From positions 494,001 to 558,000 of the forward strand of contig CAJNDS010002346.1 in the NCBI GenBank assembly GCA_905221605.1: 64,000 nucleotides of DNA, in the 5' to 3' direction. Both the position numbers and the translations under genes were made by a program. Each line of letters starts with the position of its first letter. Within the stretch, counting starts at the first letter, position 1. The notes under the pieces are model-generated. The model searched no databases, was not told where the DNA came from, and worked only from the letters and a program-made list of their open reading frames with translations. This document shows, in pieces, positions 42,678 through 54,734 of this stretch. Source of the stretch: Symbiodinium natans. Its lineage: Eukaryota > Sar > Dinophyceae > Suessiales > Symbiodiniaceae.

Positions 42678-43760
42678 GCTTCGGATTTAGGGTTTAGTTT
42701 TCTAGGGTTTAGGGTTTAGGGTTTTCGGGTTTAAATTTAGGGTTTAGGTTTTAGGTTTTAGGTTTTAGGGTTTTAGGGTTTAGGGTTTTAGGGTGTAGGG
42801 TTTAGGGTTTAGGTTTTGGGTTTTAGGGTTTAGGGCTTAGGGTTTCGGGTTTTAGGCTGTAGGGTTTAGGGTTTTAGGGTTTAGGGTCTAGGGTCTAGGG
42901 TCTAGGGTTTAGGACTTAGGGTGGTAGTGGTCTTGGGGCTCGAAGGGTTGCGGGTTCAGGGGTTCGGGGGTTCAGGGTGTTTCAAGAAGGAAGGGCTTCC
43001 AGGGGCGGCGGGGGGGGGGGTTGGGACTCGGGATGTAGGGCGTAGGGCAGGCGTCCTAGTGCTTCGGGCTCTTAAGGTTTCAAGGGCTCTTAGAGTTCGG
43101 AGCTCAGGGGCGTGTTAGGGTCCATTTAGGGTTGAGGTTGACGTCCCGTCCTTGCCAATGCAAGGACCAGGGTTGAGGGTTTGGGTGTGAGGCCGGTGCT
43201 TGAAAGATTGAGAGCGTCCAGGATCTGGGGGCGAGGGGAGCTTGTCCTACAAAAAAAACCGAAACCCGAAACCTAAACCTTAAACTCTACCGTAAAGGGG
43301 CTCTGGTAACCCTAAACCCTAGCTCAAAGCTGGCGGCTGAAGGCTTCGCTAAAACTCTAGCCTTTCTCACCCCTAACCACATGCCTCGACCCTAGACCCT
43401 AAACCAGAAACCCTAAACTTGCCCTAAACCCTAAACCCTAAACCTACCTAGCTTGGGGCCTGGGGTTTGGGTACTGTCCACCTGAGCCTAGACTAACTGA
43501 GACATTGGCCGGAGGTAGACTCGCGACAAATCAAGGGGGGGGGGGGGGGGGAACGGATTGTGGGGGGGAAGGATGTCCTCCCTAAACCCTAATAAATGTA
43601 AGAAAAATCAACATACCCCGAAACCCATACCCCTTAACTTACGAAAGTATAATATAAAGGGAGTCTAAGGGAGGATTTTACCATACCCCTTACTATTTCA
43701 GGGGTATGCTGCATTTCTTAGGCTAAACCCTAAACCCTAAACCCTCAAATCCCCCGGTGC

Positions 43761-43790
43761 CTTTCGTAGGCGCTCGGCTTCTTGCTCTGC
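43761..43790 (-). CDS. Coiled-coil mini-exon
   Basis: Exactly 10 codons between TGCCTAG and AAG|GCACCG: AEQEAERLRK. In-frame TAG as the acceptor and GC donor follow the local rule. Confidence 0.5.
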
Positions 43791-44580
43791 CTAGGCAGCC
43801 AAACCGTCAACCGGCCCGATACACCCTGGGGGTATGGGGCTTCGGGCTACTTTCAAAGTCGCTTTAGAGTCTCAAGGTTTCGGTTTGAGGGGTTCGGAGG
43901 ACAACTAGGCGTCATTCTTCTCCAATTGCTCCTGGCTCAAGGCTAAGTGCTCCACAATGTCAGCCTAGCTTGGCTGACTTCGGAATCCTTCCAAAAAGTT
44001 GAATTTTTAGGCTCTATACAGTCTATACAACAACCCAAAAGGTTAGACTTCTAGTAGCCAGCCAGAAGAAAGCCAAGCCAGGGTGGATGTTCAGGGGGTT
44101 GGTGGGCTTGTCGTAGAAGCAGGGGTTACCTTCTTCTGGGTAATACCAAACTAATCCCTGCGCGAAGTGAGGTGGCCTGAGGGTAGACCGCCAGGAAGGC
44201 TTGATTTGTGTGGCAAGTGTGGCCAGCGCGAGGTTCCAGAACTACCCCCGTAAACGGTTTAGGGTTTGGGGTTTATGGGGTATGGGGTTTAGGGTTTAGG
44301 GTTTAGGGACTGTTGTGCGTCAAGCAGTGGTTGAGTAACCTAGCGCCGGAAGTTCCGTAAACCGCTCAGCCGAATACAAAGCACACCCTAGTTTTGAACA
44401 TGTGTCCCCAGACCCCTAAACCCTAAACCCAGTCCAATACCAAACCTGCTTGATAGTCAGCAGGTGGGGGGGCTTTGGGTTTTAGGGCTAGGGCCTTGGA
44501 AGGTTACGGTTGGGTTCTGGGGGGTCCTTAAACCCTAAACCCTAAAGCCTAAACCCTAAACCCTAAAGCCTAAACCGTAG
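43791..44580. other. Spacer
   Basis: Unique sequence at 43.83-44.25 kb with no convincing frame, then short telomere-like repeats. Nothing called. Confidence 0.6.
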
Positions 44581-44625
44581 CTACAAACGCTCCTCGAGCA
44601 TGGCTTGTTTGTCCGAGCCGACCCC
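44581..44625 (-). CDS. Possible C-terminal exon
   Basis: Minus frame GVGSDKQAMLEERL followed by TAG at 44581. Helical end. It could be a true C-terminus or run into an intron. Confidence 0.4.
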   Translation of the reverse strand, partial: GVGSDKQAMLEERL

Positions 44626-44955
44626 ATATAGAATTTGTGGTCGGGCGGGAGGGGAGGGTTTGGTACTTAACCCTAAACCCCAAACCCCAAACCCTAAACC
44701 CTAAACCCTAAACCCTAAACCCTTAGACCGAAAAGATGGTTGTAGACCCCCCCCAAACCCGGGGCTCCGCACCTGAACCAGAAGGGTGTAGAGTTTAGGG
44801 TTTAGGGATTAGGGTGTAGGGAACACTTAAACCCTCTAGACCCTAATCCCTAAACCCAAAACCCTAAACCCCAAACCCTAAACCCTAACCCTAAACCCTA
44901 AACCCTAAACCCTAAACCCTAAACCCTAAACCCTCCAGCCCCCAACAGTCGCAGC

Positions 44956-44983
44956 CTCGTAGCGCCGCAGCTGCTCTTGGAAC
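44956..44983 (-). CDS. Coiled-coil mini-exon
   Basis: 28 nt between AAGACAG and GAG|GCTGCG, reading FQEQLRRYE. Fits the 41.8-43.8 kb coiled-coil set. Confidence 0.5.
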
Positions 44984-45384
44984 CTGTCTTTGCTTTTGGG
45001 GTTTAGGGTTGTGGTCTAGGGCTTGGGGTTCAGGGTTTAGGGTTTAGGGTTTAGGGTTTAGGGTTCAGGGTTCAGGGTTCAGGGTTTAGGGCTTAGGAAA
45101 TCCTGGCCCTCAAATTTAAACCTCAACCCTGCCAGGGGAACCGAAGGCTTCAGGGCTGAGAGGGTTGAGGGCTTCGGGTTTCGGCTTTAGGAACTAGGGC
45201 GTAAGTTTTGGAGGTGTTTAGGGTTGAGGGTTTTTAAGGTTTTGGGATTTAGGTGAGTAGACCCAGCACAGTACTATCATTGCACATGTTTTCGCTTGCC
45301 CAAGCTCCGCAGAGCCGGATTCAGGCGCTAAACCCTGCGTAGGCAGGCGATGCTGCACTACACCCCCTGTGTAACGTGCAAACG

Positions 45385-45510
45385 GGTATAAACTACTGAA
45401 GAACCCCCCCAAAAAAACTAGAAGATAACAACCCCCATAATAGTACTCTTCTTATCAGGAAGAATATTATGCATTTGTCGGGGGGGGGGGGGTTCTTAAG
45501 CAAACAGTAG
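45385..45510. mobile_element. MITE-like element, family D
   Basis: AACTACTGAAGAACCCCCCC and GGGGGGTTCTTAAGCAAACA inverted ends, interior CTTATCAGGAAGAATATTAT. Confidence 0.6.
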
Positions 45511-46340
45511 TACAGATGCTGCTCAAGACCACGCATTCCTAGAGTATTCTTGGTCCCTTTATTGAGGAATGCTCCCAAAACCCAAAATCCAAAACCCAAA
45601 ACCCAAAACCCGACATCCTAAACCCGAAACCCTAAACCCTAAACCCCAAGGCTTTTTCCATTATGATTGAGGGGCCGGAAGCCTTAATATCTCTAAACGC
45701 TAAACCAGGGGTTTTGGAGGCTGTGGAACCCTAAACCCTAAACCCTAAACCCTAAACCCTAAACCCTAAACCCTAAGCCCTAAGCCCTAAACTTAAACCC
45801 TAAACCCTAAACCCCTGGGTGTCGTTCTTTCCAGGTTAACCCTAAGAATGCACGGTCTTAACGAGAACCCAACTCCCACAAGGCGCCACGTGGGGTTTGG
45901 GGTTTGGGGTTTGGGGTTTGGGGTTTAGGTTTTATAGGGCTTATTCCTAAACCCTAAACCCTGAACCTAAACCCTAAACCCTAAACCGCGCGGAGTAGAA
46001 TGCCAAAGCGTCGCCGGCTGGGCGTTTGCAGCTGCTCCTGGATTCGGAGTGGCGGACGAAGGCTTTGTTGGCTTGTTGGCTTGTTAGGGTTTAGGGTTTA
46101 GGGTTTAGGGTTTAGGAGCCTTAATTCCCTCCCCTCTGTGATCTGAACCCACCTTCAGGGGGTCTCGCCACAATCGGAGCCCACTCATTTGCTAACCCTA
46201 CACCCTAAAAACCCTAAACCCAAGCGTTAAGGCCTGATAAGGGAGCGTTGATCTTTAGCGGCAAGTGGGTTCTAGGGTTTCGTGCTTGGTGTTTCGGGCA
46301 TCGTGCTTCCCCTCCACCCGAATACGGAAATCCGTGCTTT

Positions 46341-46590
46341 CTAGGAGACTAAATCAAGGATAGGGTTTAGGGTCTATAGGGTTTAGGGTTTGGGTTGTAC
46401 AGGCCCTTGGCCTCTTTATCTGTTAGCCTTATACCTTAATATAGCCCCTAGGTACCCTAATAAGGACCCCCTAGAAAACAGAAACCCTACTTGAAGAGAC
46501 CACCAACCAACATAAGGTTTGGGGCTTAAGGCCTTAACTAGGAGACTAAATCAAGAGTAGGGTTTAGGGTCTATAGGGTTTAGGGTGTAT
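46341..46590. repeat. Direct repeat pair around telomere-like units
   Basis: CTAGGAGACTAAATCAAG plus the following TTTAGGG/CTATAGGG units occurs at 46341-46395 and again at 46538-46590, 197 bp apart. Confidence 0.8.
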
Positions 46591-47087
46591 ACGGTTTCGG
46601 GTTTAGGGTTTAGGATTTCGGGTTTAGGGTTTGGGGCTTAATTATAAGGCCTTACAAACACTGCGCACTTGGCCGCACGGTCCTGGTCCAAGGGGAAAAG
46701 CTCTGGCTTTCTCCATGAGCCTCGGCCAACGCAGCGGCCGTCCGACCCCCGCAATATAGGGCCTATAGGGTGTAGGGTTTAGGGGTTAGGGCTACCATAG
46801 GGGCCTTAATGATTAGAATAGGTTTTTTTTTTTTTTTTTTTTTTTTGGGGGGGGGGGGTTACTATAGTAAATTTATTCCAAGGGACCATCAGGGAATACT
46901 ATTCGTAAGTAGTCCGACCCCTACAATTCATCCGAAAGTACCGAGGGGGGGGTGATGGCTCATGAGGCTTAGGGGAGCAATTTTGCACCGAACCCCCCTT
47001 CGCCAACGCACGAAAAGGTGCTCGAATAAACTCCCCACACTTGTTTTTTTTGGGTTTAGGGTTTAGGGTTTAGGGTTTAGGGGGGGA

Positions 47088-47264
47088 GGGGTACTTAAGC
47101 GTAGCCACAACAAGATACATTGGGTTATCGCTCGTTACGGTGCCGCCGTCAACCTTTCCAGATCAGGAGACAACTTTTGCAGCCAGGTGTCCGTTGCCCC
47201 GGCAAGTCCACCGCACTAAAGTCGACTCGCCGTGGAGCTGGCGCCAGAGTGTGGCGGTTTTGGC
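47088..47264 (-). CDS. Coding island with one in-frame TGA
   Basis: The minus frame reads AKTATLWRQLHGESTLVRWT, CRGNGHLAAKVVS, a TGA (47163-47165), then SGKVDGGTVTSDNPMYLVVA and TLKYP. Both halves look like real beta-rich protein in the same frame. Either the halves are two exons, or the TGA is a mutation. A third option is a small frame-preserving intron. WRQL also appears at 50.6 kb. Confidence 0.5.
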
Positions 47265-47530
47265 GGGGCTTAGGGTTTTGGGGTTCTGGGAAGTAGGCTT
47301 TGAGTTCGAGGGAAAGGACATGCCTCCTGTTGGGCAATGACGAATGATGATGCTCGGAAGTTGGGATTCTCCCCCTTATAGAAATACTAAAGGATGATAA
47401 AAGGGGGAACTAGAATCCCCTAACAGCCGTGCATTTTCTCAACGGGGCTAGTTGAGGGTGAAGGGTTAAGGGGTTTCGGGTTCTACCCCACTGAACCCGA
47501 TAATTTAGGCTGGGCCTCTCAACGCCTCTG

Positions 47531-47742
47531 AGAAAAGATTCCAGAAAACAAGACCCTCTTTTTTTACAGCACGCTGGATCTGAGCCTCCCGGGCATCGAT
47601 GCAAGGATTGGAGAATCCTGAAAGATCTAACTAACGCCTGCAGCAGGTGAGTGTGATGGGATATTACAGAAATTGGTGAAGTTTGGTTTAAAGTGAGCAC
47701 GCGGCTTCTGATAGAAAAGATTCCAGAAAACAAGACCCTCTT
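47531..47742. repeat. 30-bp direct repeat pair
   Basis: AGAAAAGATTCCAGAAAACA (first 20 of 30 identical bases) occurs at 47531-47560 and 47713-47742. Confidence 0.85.
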
Positions 47743-47959
47743 AAACCCAACAATAGGGCACAGCAGGAGACATCTGAAGAGCTGCCCACACCATCCCTCA
47801 ACCATTACAAGCCATAGATCATCAACTCCACAGCCCGATTGAATCGGAGAGCGGCAGCCAAGTGAACAGGCAACCCTAAACCACAAACCACAAAACCCGA
47901 AAGCGGACTCTGCAAGTCTAAACGTCTGATGACGGAGCACCCAAGGTTGAATATTGGCT

Positions 47960-48065
47960 TAGGGCTACCTGGGATGGCCCTAGAAACCCTCTGAAAAACA
48001 TTCCTCAACATGATCCTCTTAAACTCTAATAAGGGAATATCTTGGGCATCCCGAGGTCCGACCTA
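47960..48065. mobile_element. MITE-like element, family I
   Basis: CTGGGATGGCCCTAGAAACC, then CTCTGAAAAACATTCCT and GGGCATCCCGAGGTCC; collinear with 5935-6035. Confidence 0.55.
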
Positions 48066-48556
48066 GTAATAGGGCATATAGGCTTGTTTAGGGTTTAGGG
48101 TTTAGGGTTTAGGGTTTAGGGTTTAGGGTTTAGGGTTTAGGGAAGGGCCTAGGAAGAACTCGCGGCCAGGCATCGAAAGAGAAGCGTAAGATAACGAGGT
48201 CGAGTCACTTATGAAGCGGCAATAGGATGTCGACCCTCGGGTAGTGGCATGGCGCCATACTAACCCTTATATACCCCAAGGGCCCGTACTTCAGAACCCT
48301 TCAAAAAGAAGGTGAGGAGCCATATTGAGGTTAAGGAATGTAACCTCCCTAAGCCCTAAACTAGTACTTGCTTAAGAACCCCGAACATTAAAATATAACG
48401 AACAATCCCTGTATTTTCCCGATAAGGAAGAATATGCTTATTTTTTGGTTGAGTTCTCCAGCAATTTGGAATAAACCCTCAACCCCAACAAGGCTGCTAG
48501 GAGACAAAAGGGTTTAGGGTTTAGGGTTTAGGGTTTAGGGTTTAGGGTTTAGGGTT

Positions 48557-48616
48557 GAAGCCTCCAGACCGACCAGGGAACCAGTGAATGAAGGTGTCCA
48601 CGAGCCTATGCAGCTT
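48557..48616 (-). CDS. Exon island
   Basis: Exactly 20 codons: KLHRLVDTFIHWFPGRSGGF. Aromatic-rich, protein-like; other frames weaker. Donor not resolved. Confidence 0.5.
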
Positions 48617-48875
48617 CCCTAAACCCTAAGCTCCTATCTGCTTAAGATTAAAAGATGATAATCCCTATACTGCCCTTGTAAGAAGAAGACGTTTTCTCAT
48701 GACGTGGACATCATCTGGACATGATATACATTTACATATTGGAACAAACAAAGTCGTGCACGTATCCTGGCATGCCCTGAAACCCTGAACCCTAAACCCT
48801 ACGCCCTAAACCCTAAACCCTAAACCCTACACCCTAAACCCTAAACCCTAAACCCCACCCCTGCGCCGAATGGCC

Positions 48876-48977
48876 CACACATGGGGGGGCCTGGACGCGG
48901 CTTCCGTCCGGCCGGACGAAGGCGTTTGCCGGCGGCTCAGCCGGGATCGTGGACTCCTGCGGTCGCGTCTGCGCAGC
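48876..48977 (-). CDS. Pro/Ala-rich exon
   Basis: Open minus frame of 34 codons: AAQTRPQESTIPAEPPANAF, then VRPDGSRVQAPPCV. Ends at telomere-like sequence. Composition suggests a linker. Confidence 0.55.
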
Positions 48978-50498
48978 CCAGGGAGCCCAAACACAATCCC
49001 CAATAGGAACAGCCTGAGAGGTTTAGGGTTTAGGGTTTAGGGTTTGGGGTTTAGGGTTTAGGGTTCAGGGTGACCCAGAGAGCGCACCACCCCTTAAGGA
49101 AAATACCTTAAGTCATATTAGGAATCTCTATCATGATTTGAGGTATCTTCCCTAATTAAGGGAAAGAAATACGCCTAAACCCCAAACCCTATATTTATCT
49201 CAGGTATGCTCCATCATTCCTCAGCCCTAAGCCCCAGACGCGAGATTGTCTGAGGAAAACTCCGCAAATTCAACACTTAAATCTCATGAGGATCGCTATA
49301 CAAGACTTAAGGGTATATTTCGTTCATTAAGGGGTCTTGGGCTCTTTGGGAATACCGTAAGAAATATACTGTCCCTAAGCCCTAAACCCCGTATTGTCCA
49401 AGGTATGCTCGGTAACCCCCTAAACCCCAAACCCTAAACGCTAAACCCTAAACCCTAAACCCTAAACCCTAAACCCTAAACTAACGGTTCTTGGACACTC
49501 TGGGTCGCACGTTCCCAGATTCCATTGTATAGGTCATCGGGGGCCCTGGTGAGGCCAAACCCCCAAAATTTCAACCCTTTAAACCCTAAACTCTAAACTC
49601 TAAACCCTAAAACTCTAAAACCCTAAAGCCCAAAACCTTAAACCTAATGATAGGGGCCTATCTAACTCGACTGAGAATTTTGGGGGAAGGCAAGGGTGAT
49701 AATGTTGGCAGTGTTGACTACCCGAAGAGCCACTGGCCCCTACTAGGGAATGGGGGGGGTTTGGGGTACCTTATGTCCCCCTATAATCCCTAACTCCCAC
49801 ATTCCCTGCAGCAAGAACCCTACTCAGGGCCAAGGCCGCCCCCCATACGTTGCGGGGCGGCGCTTAAGCCCTTTGACCTCGATGGCACAAGCCGACCCAG
49901 GTCGCTACGATGGGCCCGGTGCCGGAACACGTTCTCCTCCAGTACCAGCACCGGTCCCCGAAAATAACTGTCAGGTCATGACCTGGAAGTCCCTGACCTT
50001 TTCAGGGGGGGTACACCCAGGGCCTCGGACCCCTCGCGGCAGCCGGGTCCTGGCCGCCTGGTGACTCCCTGTCCCCCACCTGGCCGCCACGGCCCTCCCT
50101 GACCCCGCTGACCCGCTGACCCTGGCCCTGGCTGGCCTGACCTTCCTACCCCCTTGGCCTGAAACTACCCCCCAATTCCTTTGACTCTCGGATCCAACGA
50201 ACGTCATGAAACTGAATATGTGTTCTGTTGTCTGAGTTTAGGCCTAAACCCTAAAAGGAATAGGTTTGGGTGGCTTTGCCGGCTTGGACGGCGTGGGGTG
50301 GGAGAAAAGTGTTAGATGGCCCTCCACAATCGGGCCAAAGCTGCTCTTCGCACCTCACGAAGCTTTCGAGCTTGTTCCGAAACCTATAGCATCTACGCCC
50401 TATCACAGCAAACCCCAAACCCTAAACCCTAAACCCTAAACCCTAAACGCCAAACCCTAAACCCTAAACCCTAAACCCTAAACCCTACTAAGAACCAG
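48978..50498. other. Spacer with family B element
   Basis: Family B palindrome at 49081-49165. The 49.84-50.2 kb GC-rich segment reads plus DPGRYDGPGAGTRSPPVPAP but is open on several frames and rich in GGCCCTGGC-type repeats, so it is not called. Confidence 0.5.
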
Positions 50499-50603
50499 CA
50501 AGAAGGAGCCTGCCTCCCCCCGAGCCCCGGCGCGCGTCGCGCGCGGGGCGGCCCTGGCCGTCTCTCCGTCGACGAGCTGCCGCCACATGAGAGCGCCGTG
50601 GCC
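50499..50603 (-). CDS. Exon island
   Basis: Minus frame GHGALMWRQLVDGETARAAP, then RATRAGARGEAGSF. WRQL...GE is shared with 47.2 kb (LWRQLHGE), suggesting related exons. The frame then runs into a family H-type end (CTACTAAGAACCAGCAAG). Confidence 0.55.
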
Positions 50604-51220
50604 AGGACGTGACAGAGGGACCAGGTGCTGCTTAGCTGGCGTTTTTGTGGGGATCGGGCTAAATGGCTCAGATTGGCTAAGTTTGGCTTGGGTGTGTCAG
50701 AGTGTGAAGTTAGATCAGTCTGGTGTTGTGTCGGTGCTGCGACCCTGACCCCCAAGTTCGAAAGTAGCAGTAGCAGTAGCGGGTTGATCCGAATCGTGGT
50801 TGCGTAGACAAATCCAACTTGCAGCAACTTCCATTGCTGTGTCTCGGGGCACTTAGCTGCACGCGGGACCTTGCGGCTGAGGCTTTAAACTCTACAACCC
50901 TAAACCCTAAACTCTAACCCTAAAAGGCTTTAGCTTTCATGCTACTCCGGGTTCCTGCAGCTGGAGCTCCAAAAAAGCGCAACGCAAGGGATGAGAATGC
51001 AGGGTTTAGGACTCTGGGTAGGGCTCCGATACGGTTCCTTCAAGACCTATAGGACCCATGAACCCTATAAACCTATACTCTAAGGTTGGGAGCTTTCGTA
51101 GCTTGCGGCTTCGGGGCATGCAGGGTATCTCGGAGTCAGGGGCTTCACAGGGTCTCGGAGTCTATGGTTCAGGGCACAGCAAACGACCCGTTCCACATCA
51201 TACATCATATTATCATCATT

Positions 51221-51256
51221 ATTATTATTAGTAGTAGTAGTAGTAGTAGTAGTAGT
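51221..51256. repeat. (ATT)n/(GTA)n microsatellite
   Basis: ATTATTATT then GTAGTAGTA repeats within otherwise unassigned sequence (50604-51364). Confidence 0.9.
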
Positions 51257-51364
51257 ATAGGACCCCCATTAGCGAGCATAGTCCGTGCTTGCGGTGTTGT
51301 TTGGCTCTTTGGGTACCCTAAATCACAAACCTCAAGCCCTACAAGCCAGGCCATGATCTCCCCC

Positions 51365-51519
51365 CACTTGAAGGTTCATGGTACTTACTAACCAATTATA
51401 ACTGTACTTATAACCCTACTTATAATACCCCTAAAGGGCCTTATAGGGGTTATCCCACTTATAAGTAGGGTTATTAGCCCAGCTATAATTGGTTAGTAAG
51501 TACCATGAACCTTCAAGTA
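51365..51519. mobile_element. MITE-like palindrome, family A
   Basis: CACTTGAAGGTTCATGGTAC and GTACCATGAACCTTCAAGT inverted ends, inner TAACCAATTATAACTG and AGCTATAATTGGTTA. About 155 bp with a different centre from the 30-31 kb copies. Confidence 0.8.
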
Positions 51520-51941
51520 TGGCTCCAGGAGTCTGTATCAGTTCATGGCGGTTGAGCGGAGCCCTGCATGTAGTATCACCCCAAGCCTGCATCATAAACA
51601 TGTCTCCTAACACACCCCGGAGGTAGATACCTTAAACCGAACCGCATGTCAATGTACGTTTCGCCCCCCCCCCCACCCCCCACCCCTCCCGTCCAATTGC
51701 AGCTCCTACTTGGATGATCTCGTTGTACGGTCCGCTTTATCTTGCAAGAGACTGATTGCCCTAAGCTCTGGGCCTTAAACCCTAAAACGCTAACCCGGCC
51801 AAACAAATTAGAACTGCGGAGGGGGGGGGGGGGGGCTACAGGGCCTAGGTGGTTTAGGGTTTAGGGTTTATGGTTTAGGGTTTATGGTTTAGGGTTTATG
51901 GTTTAGGGTTTAGGGTTTAGGGTTGATCAATTCTGCCCTAC

Positions 51942-51992
51942 ACAAGGCTTCCGAGCTCTTTTCCCCGGGACGGCTGCAACCTTTGCATTTCC
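51942..51992 (-). CDS. Basic exon island
   Basis: Minus frame GNAKVAAVPGKRARKPC, 17 codons. GKRARKP is NLS-like. The internal GCAAAG|GTTGCAG could be a boundary. Confidence 0.45.
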
Positions 51993-52146
51993 ATTTCTTT
52001 GGGTTAAGGGCTTGGGATTGAGGGTTCAGGGTTCAGGGTTCAGGGTTTAGGGTTTGGGGGGGGTGTAGGGAGTGGGATTTAGAGTTTGTTGCTTAGAGTT
52101 GGGGCTTAGGCTTGGGGGGTGGGTGACGCTCTGCCAGCTGGTCAGC

Positions 52147-52197
52147 CTAGGCTTTGTCGCTGCCGAAGCACTGTGTCCCCACGGGACCGCAGAAAGA
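52147..52197 (-). CDS. Possible C-terminal exon
   Basis: After ACTTGCAG the minus frame reads SFCGPVGTQCFGSDKA then TAG at 52147. May end the gene whose exons lie at 53.8-55.2 kb; inferred only from order. Confidence 0.45.
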   Translation of the reverse strand, partial: SFCGPVGTQCFGSDKA

Positions 52198-53748
52198 CTG
52201 CAAGTCTGCATGAGGGGGGTGCCCTAAACCCTAAGCTATGCGAAAAAGTCGTATGACGTCCTAAACCCTCATTACAATCAAGGGATTAAGACCCGTACCC
52301 TAAGCTTGTGCCCCTAAAAGGTTCGGTGACTATGCTCCTAACATGGCCCCTTAAATTCCCTTATAGAGGATCTTTCACAAGATCCGCAGACCCAAGGGTG
52401 CCACCTTAGGGGACCAAGCTAGTCCCTTGGGTTTAGGGTTTAGGGTTCAGGGTTTAGGGTTTCGGGTTTAGGGTTTAGGGTTTCGGGCTTAGGGTTTACT
52501 AACAGCAACCCCATGTGCGAACATTGACAGCTCCTTGGCCCCCGCCCAGCCCCTCTAAAATCTGAACCGGAAACCAGAGCCCTAAATCCAAATGAGGGTT
52601 TAGGGTTCTTAAGGTTTCGTGTTTCCTAAACGCGCGTGCCCGAACCCGAACGTTTCATATTTCAGGGGCCTGCTTCGTTAGAATGGGTGTCTTGGGTAGA
52701 CAGTATAATACGAAAACAAGGTATGGAAAAATGCTGGCAGTCATTGCGGGTTTTCCGTGACAGCTCTGGTGTTAAGTTGGCATGCCAAGGAGCTAAACCC
52801 TAAACCCTAAACCCTAAATCCCAAACCCCAAACCCCAAACCCTAAACCCTAAACCCTAAACCTAAACCCCCAACACTCCAGAACCCCTTGTAAAAAACGG
52901 AGCCCACCGAAAGAGGGTTCTAATGTTGAGAGCAACCTGCCCTTCAAGCCTCACCATACTCCTGTCAGGGTTTAGGGTTTAGGGTTTAGGGTTTAGGGTT
53001 TAGGGTTTAGGGTTTAGGGTTTAGGGTTTAGGGCCAAATTTTGAAGTAATGCTCTTACTCTTCCCTTGGGTTCCATGTTCAACCAGATAGTTCTCTTCAC
53101 CATGCTTAAGGCAGACAGCTACACACCCCCCCCTCCCTACTTTGAGAAAAGTGGCTTAGGGTTCGGGGTACCCCCCCCCCCCCCCCCCCCCCCCCTCGCG
53201 GGTTCCCCGTTGCACCGATCGATGCCCTCACGACGTGAGCGTGAGGACCCTGGCTAAGAGAGCGGTTGGCTGTTGCATGTCCGAAGAACAAGACCCTAAA
53301 CACTCGACCTAAACACTCGACCTAAACCCTAACTAAACCCTAGACCTTCCTAAACCCTACAAGGTTCTTTTGGGAATCTAGAAGCCTCAACTACCTTAGA
53401 CCCGAAACCATCAGCCTGTTCCACCCTGCAGCTCCCAAACCCGGTTTAGGGTCTAGGTGCGGAATGTTCGGCTATACGTTGTACTTGTAGAGCCCCCTAA
53501 AGTTGGTAGAGCAGGGATCATTCCCTGTAACCCTAAAAACCGCCAGGTTCAGTACCCATGCCCCTGGTCTCCTTGGGGCTTCGGATTTGGGGTGCCAAAC
53601 ACAATAAATGGCCCCCTCCGGATGCGGGTTTCCGGACAGGGGCTTAGGGTTTAAGGGTTTAGGGAAGCCCTAAACCCTAAACCCTAAACCCGTTTAGGGA
53701 CTAGGGTTTAGGGTTGAGGGCCCAAGCTCCTCCCTTCTCAACCCTGAT
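52198..53748. other. Repeat-dominated spacer
   Basis: TTTAGGG arrays at 52967-53033, poly-C at 53170-53195, and short unique stretches with no convincing frame. Confidence 0.6.
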
Positions 53749-53811
53749 AAGAGAAATCAGGCGGGAGCGCTTGCTCGGCCGGTTCTGCAACTCGATGCCA
53801 ACCTCGTCATC
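53749..53811 (-). CDS. Exon island
   Basis: Exactly 21 codons: DDEVGIELQNRPSKRSRLIS plus L. Acidic start then a basic KRSR stretch; other frames poor. Confidence 0.55.
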
Positions 53812-53814
53812 TAA

Positions 53815-54020
53815 AGGTAGTTACATGGTTCCTGAACATGGTCCCTTACTTTCTTTAAAGGGTTCTGACGCATTCATCTAAAGGTAGTTGCATGATTCCC
53901 TAGTAAATATGGTCCCTTACTTTCTTTAAAGGGTTCTGAAGTATGGGCCCTTAATTTCTTATAGGATATTTGAGGGGTTTTTATCAGAGGTCCCCATTTC
54001 ACAGCCCATACTAAGGATCC
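53815..54020. mobile_element. Family C element with internal duplication
   Basis: ATGGTCCCTTACTTTCTTTA appears twice (53838 and 53909), each followed by AAGGGTTCTGA; ends CTAAAGGTAGTTACATGGTT. Confidence 0.55.
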
Positions 54021-54599
54021 TAGGGGTTTAGGGCGCGGCGTAGGACTGGATGCAGGCTGCCGTAGTACCAATGCACATCAAAGAACGCACTCTGGTACCC
54101 CTATGCCCTAAGACGCAGACCCTGAATGAAGCCCTTGGGTCCCTTCACAGTGGCCGAACATCATGGGCTTAAGTTGCTTTCAGCGTAGGCTTCCGAGTCC
54201 TTGGGCTTAAGGGTTAAGATTTAGGGTTTATAGGGGTTCTAAAATTCCTCCGAGTCCTAGGGCTTCGGGCCTGGGAGCCGGAAAGATTTCGGGCTTGCGA
54301 TTCAGGGGCCTAGGGTTCGCATGGTCAATATCCCTAAACCCTGAACCCTAAACCCTAAACCCTAAACCCTAAACCCCAAACCCTGAACGCTAAGCGCATG
54401 GTCAGTTCTCAAGATCATGGTCCCTTGTTGGGTATGTGACGGTATGTGATTAGCGGTCGCTTTAAACTTGAAAGTCTGATTCAGGGGTTCCCCTGCTACC
54501 TCCCTCTATACTACCCCCCTAGGTCCCCCCCCCCCCAATAACTAAGGCTTAGGGATAATTACGCCAATTAAGTTTATTCAAGGGGTGAACCTGGGGGGG

Positions 54600-54645
54600 G
54601 GGGGGGGTAAGGGGATAGTATGGAGGGGGGGGGGGGGGGGGTAGT
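54600..54645. repeat. Paired poly-G tracts
   Basis: Two runs of G separated by TAAGGGGATAGTATGGA. Confidence 0.85.
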
Positions 54646-54734
54646 GGGATGGCTTTAGTGTTGAGCGAATAAGCCCTAAGCATCCCAGCGCCCTAAGTTT
54701 GAAGCCAACCTCCCTAAACCCTAGCCCTAAACCA

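Larger units (their letters stand above)
44984..47087. other. Spacer with weak minus islands
   Basis: Possible minus exons at 45.30 kb (LAPESGSAELGQAKT), 46.02 kb (three open frames) and 46.70 kb (TAAALAEAHGESQSFSP). Family D element at 45385-45510, poly-T/poly-G at 46823, and a 50-bp direct repeat (46341, 46538). Confidence 0.45.
47265..48556. other. Spacer
   Basis: A long minus frame at 47410-47940 has no family features. Family I (47960-48065), C (48243-48350) and D (48365-48475) elements and a 48077-48139 TTTAGGG array fill the rest. Confidence 0.55.

Noticed and set aside
47410-47940. 176-codon minus open frame
   Set aside because: Contains a 30-bp duplication read as repeated peptide and has no family features; Cys/Leu-rich composition looks accidental.
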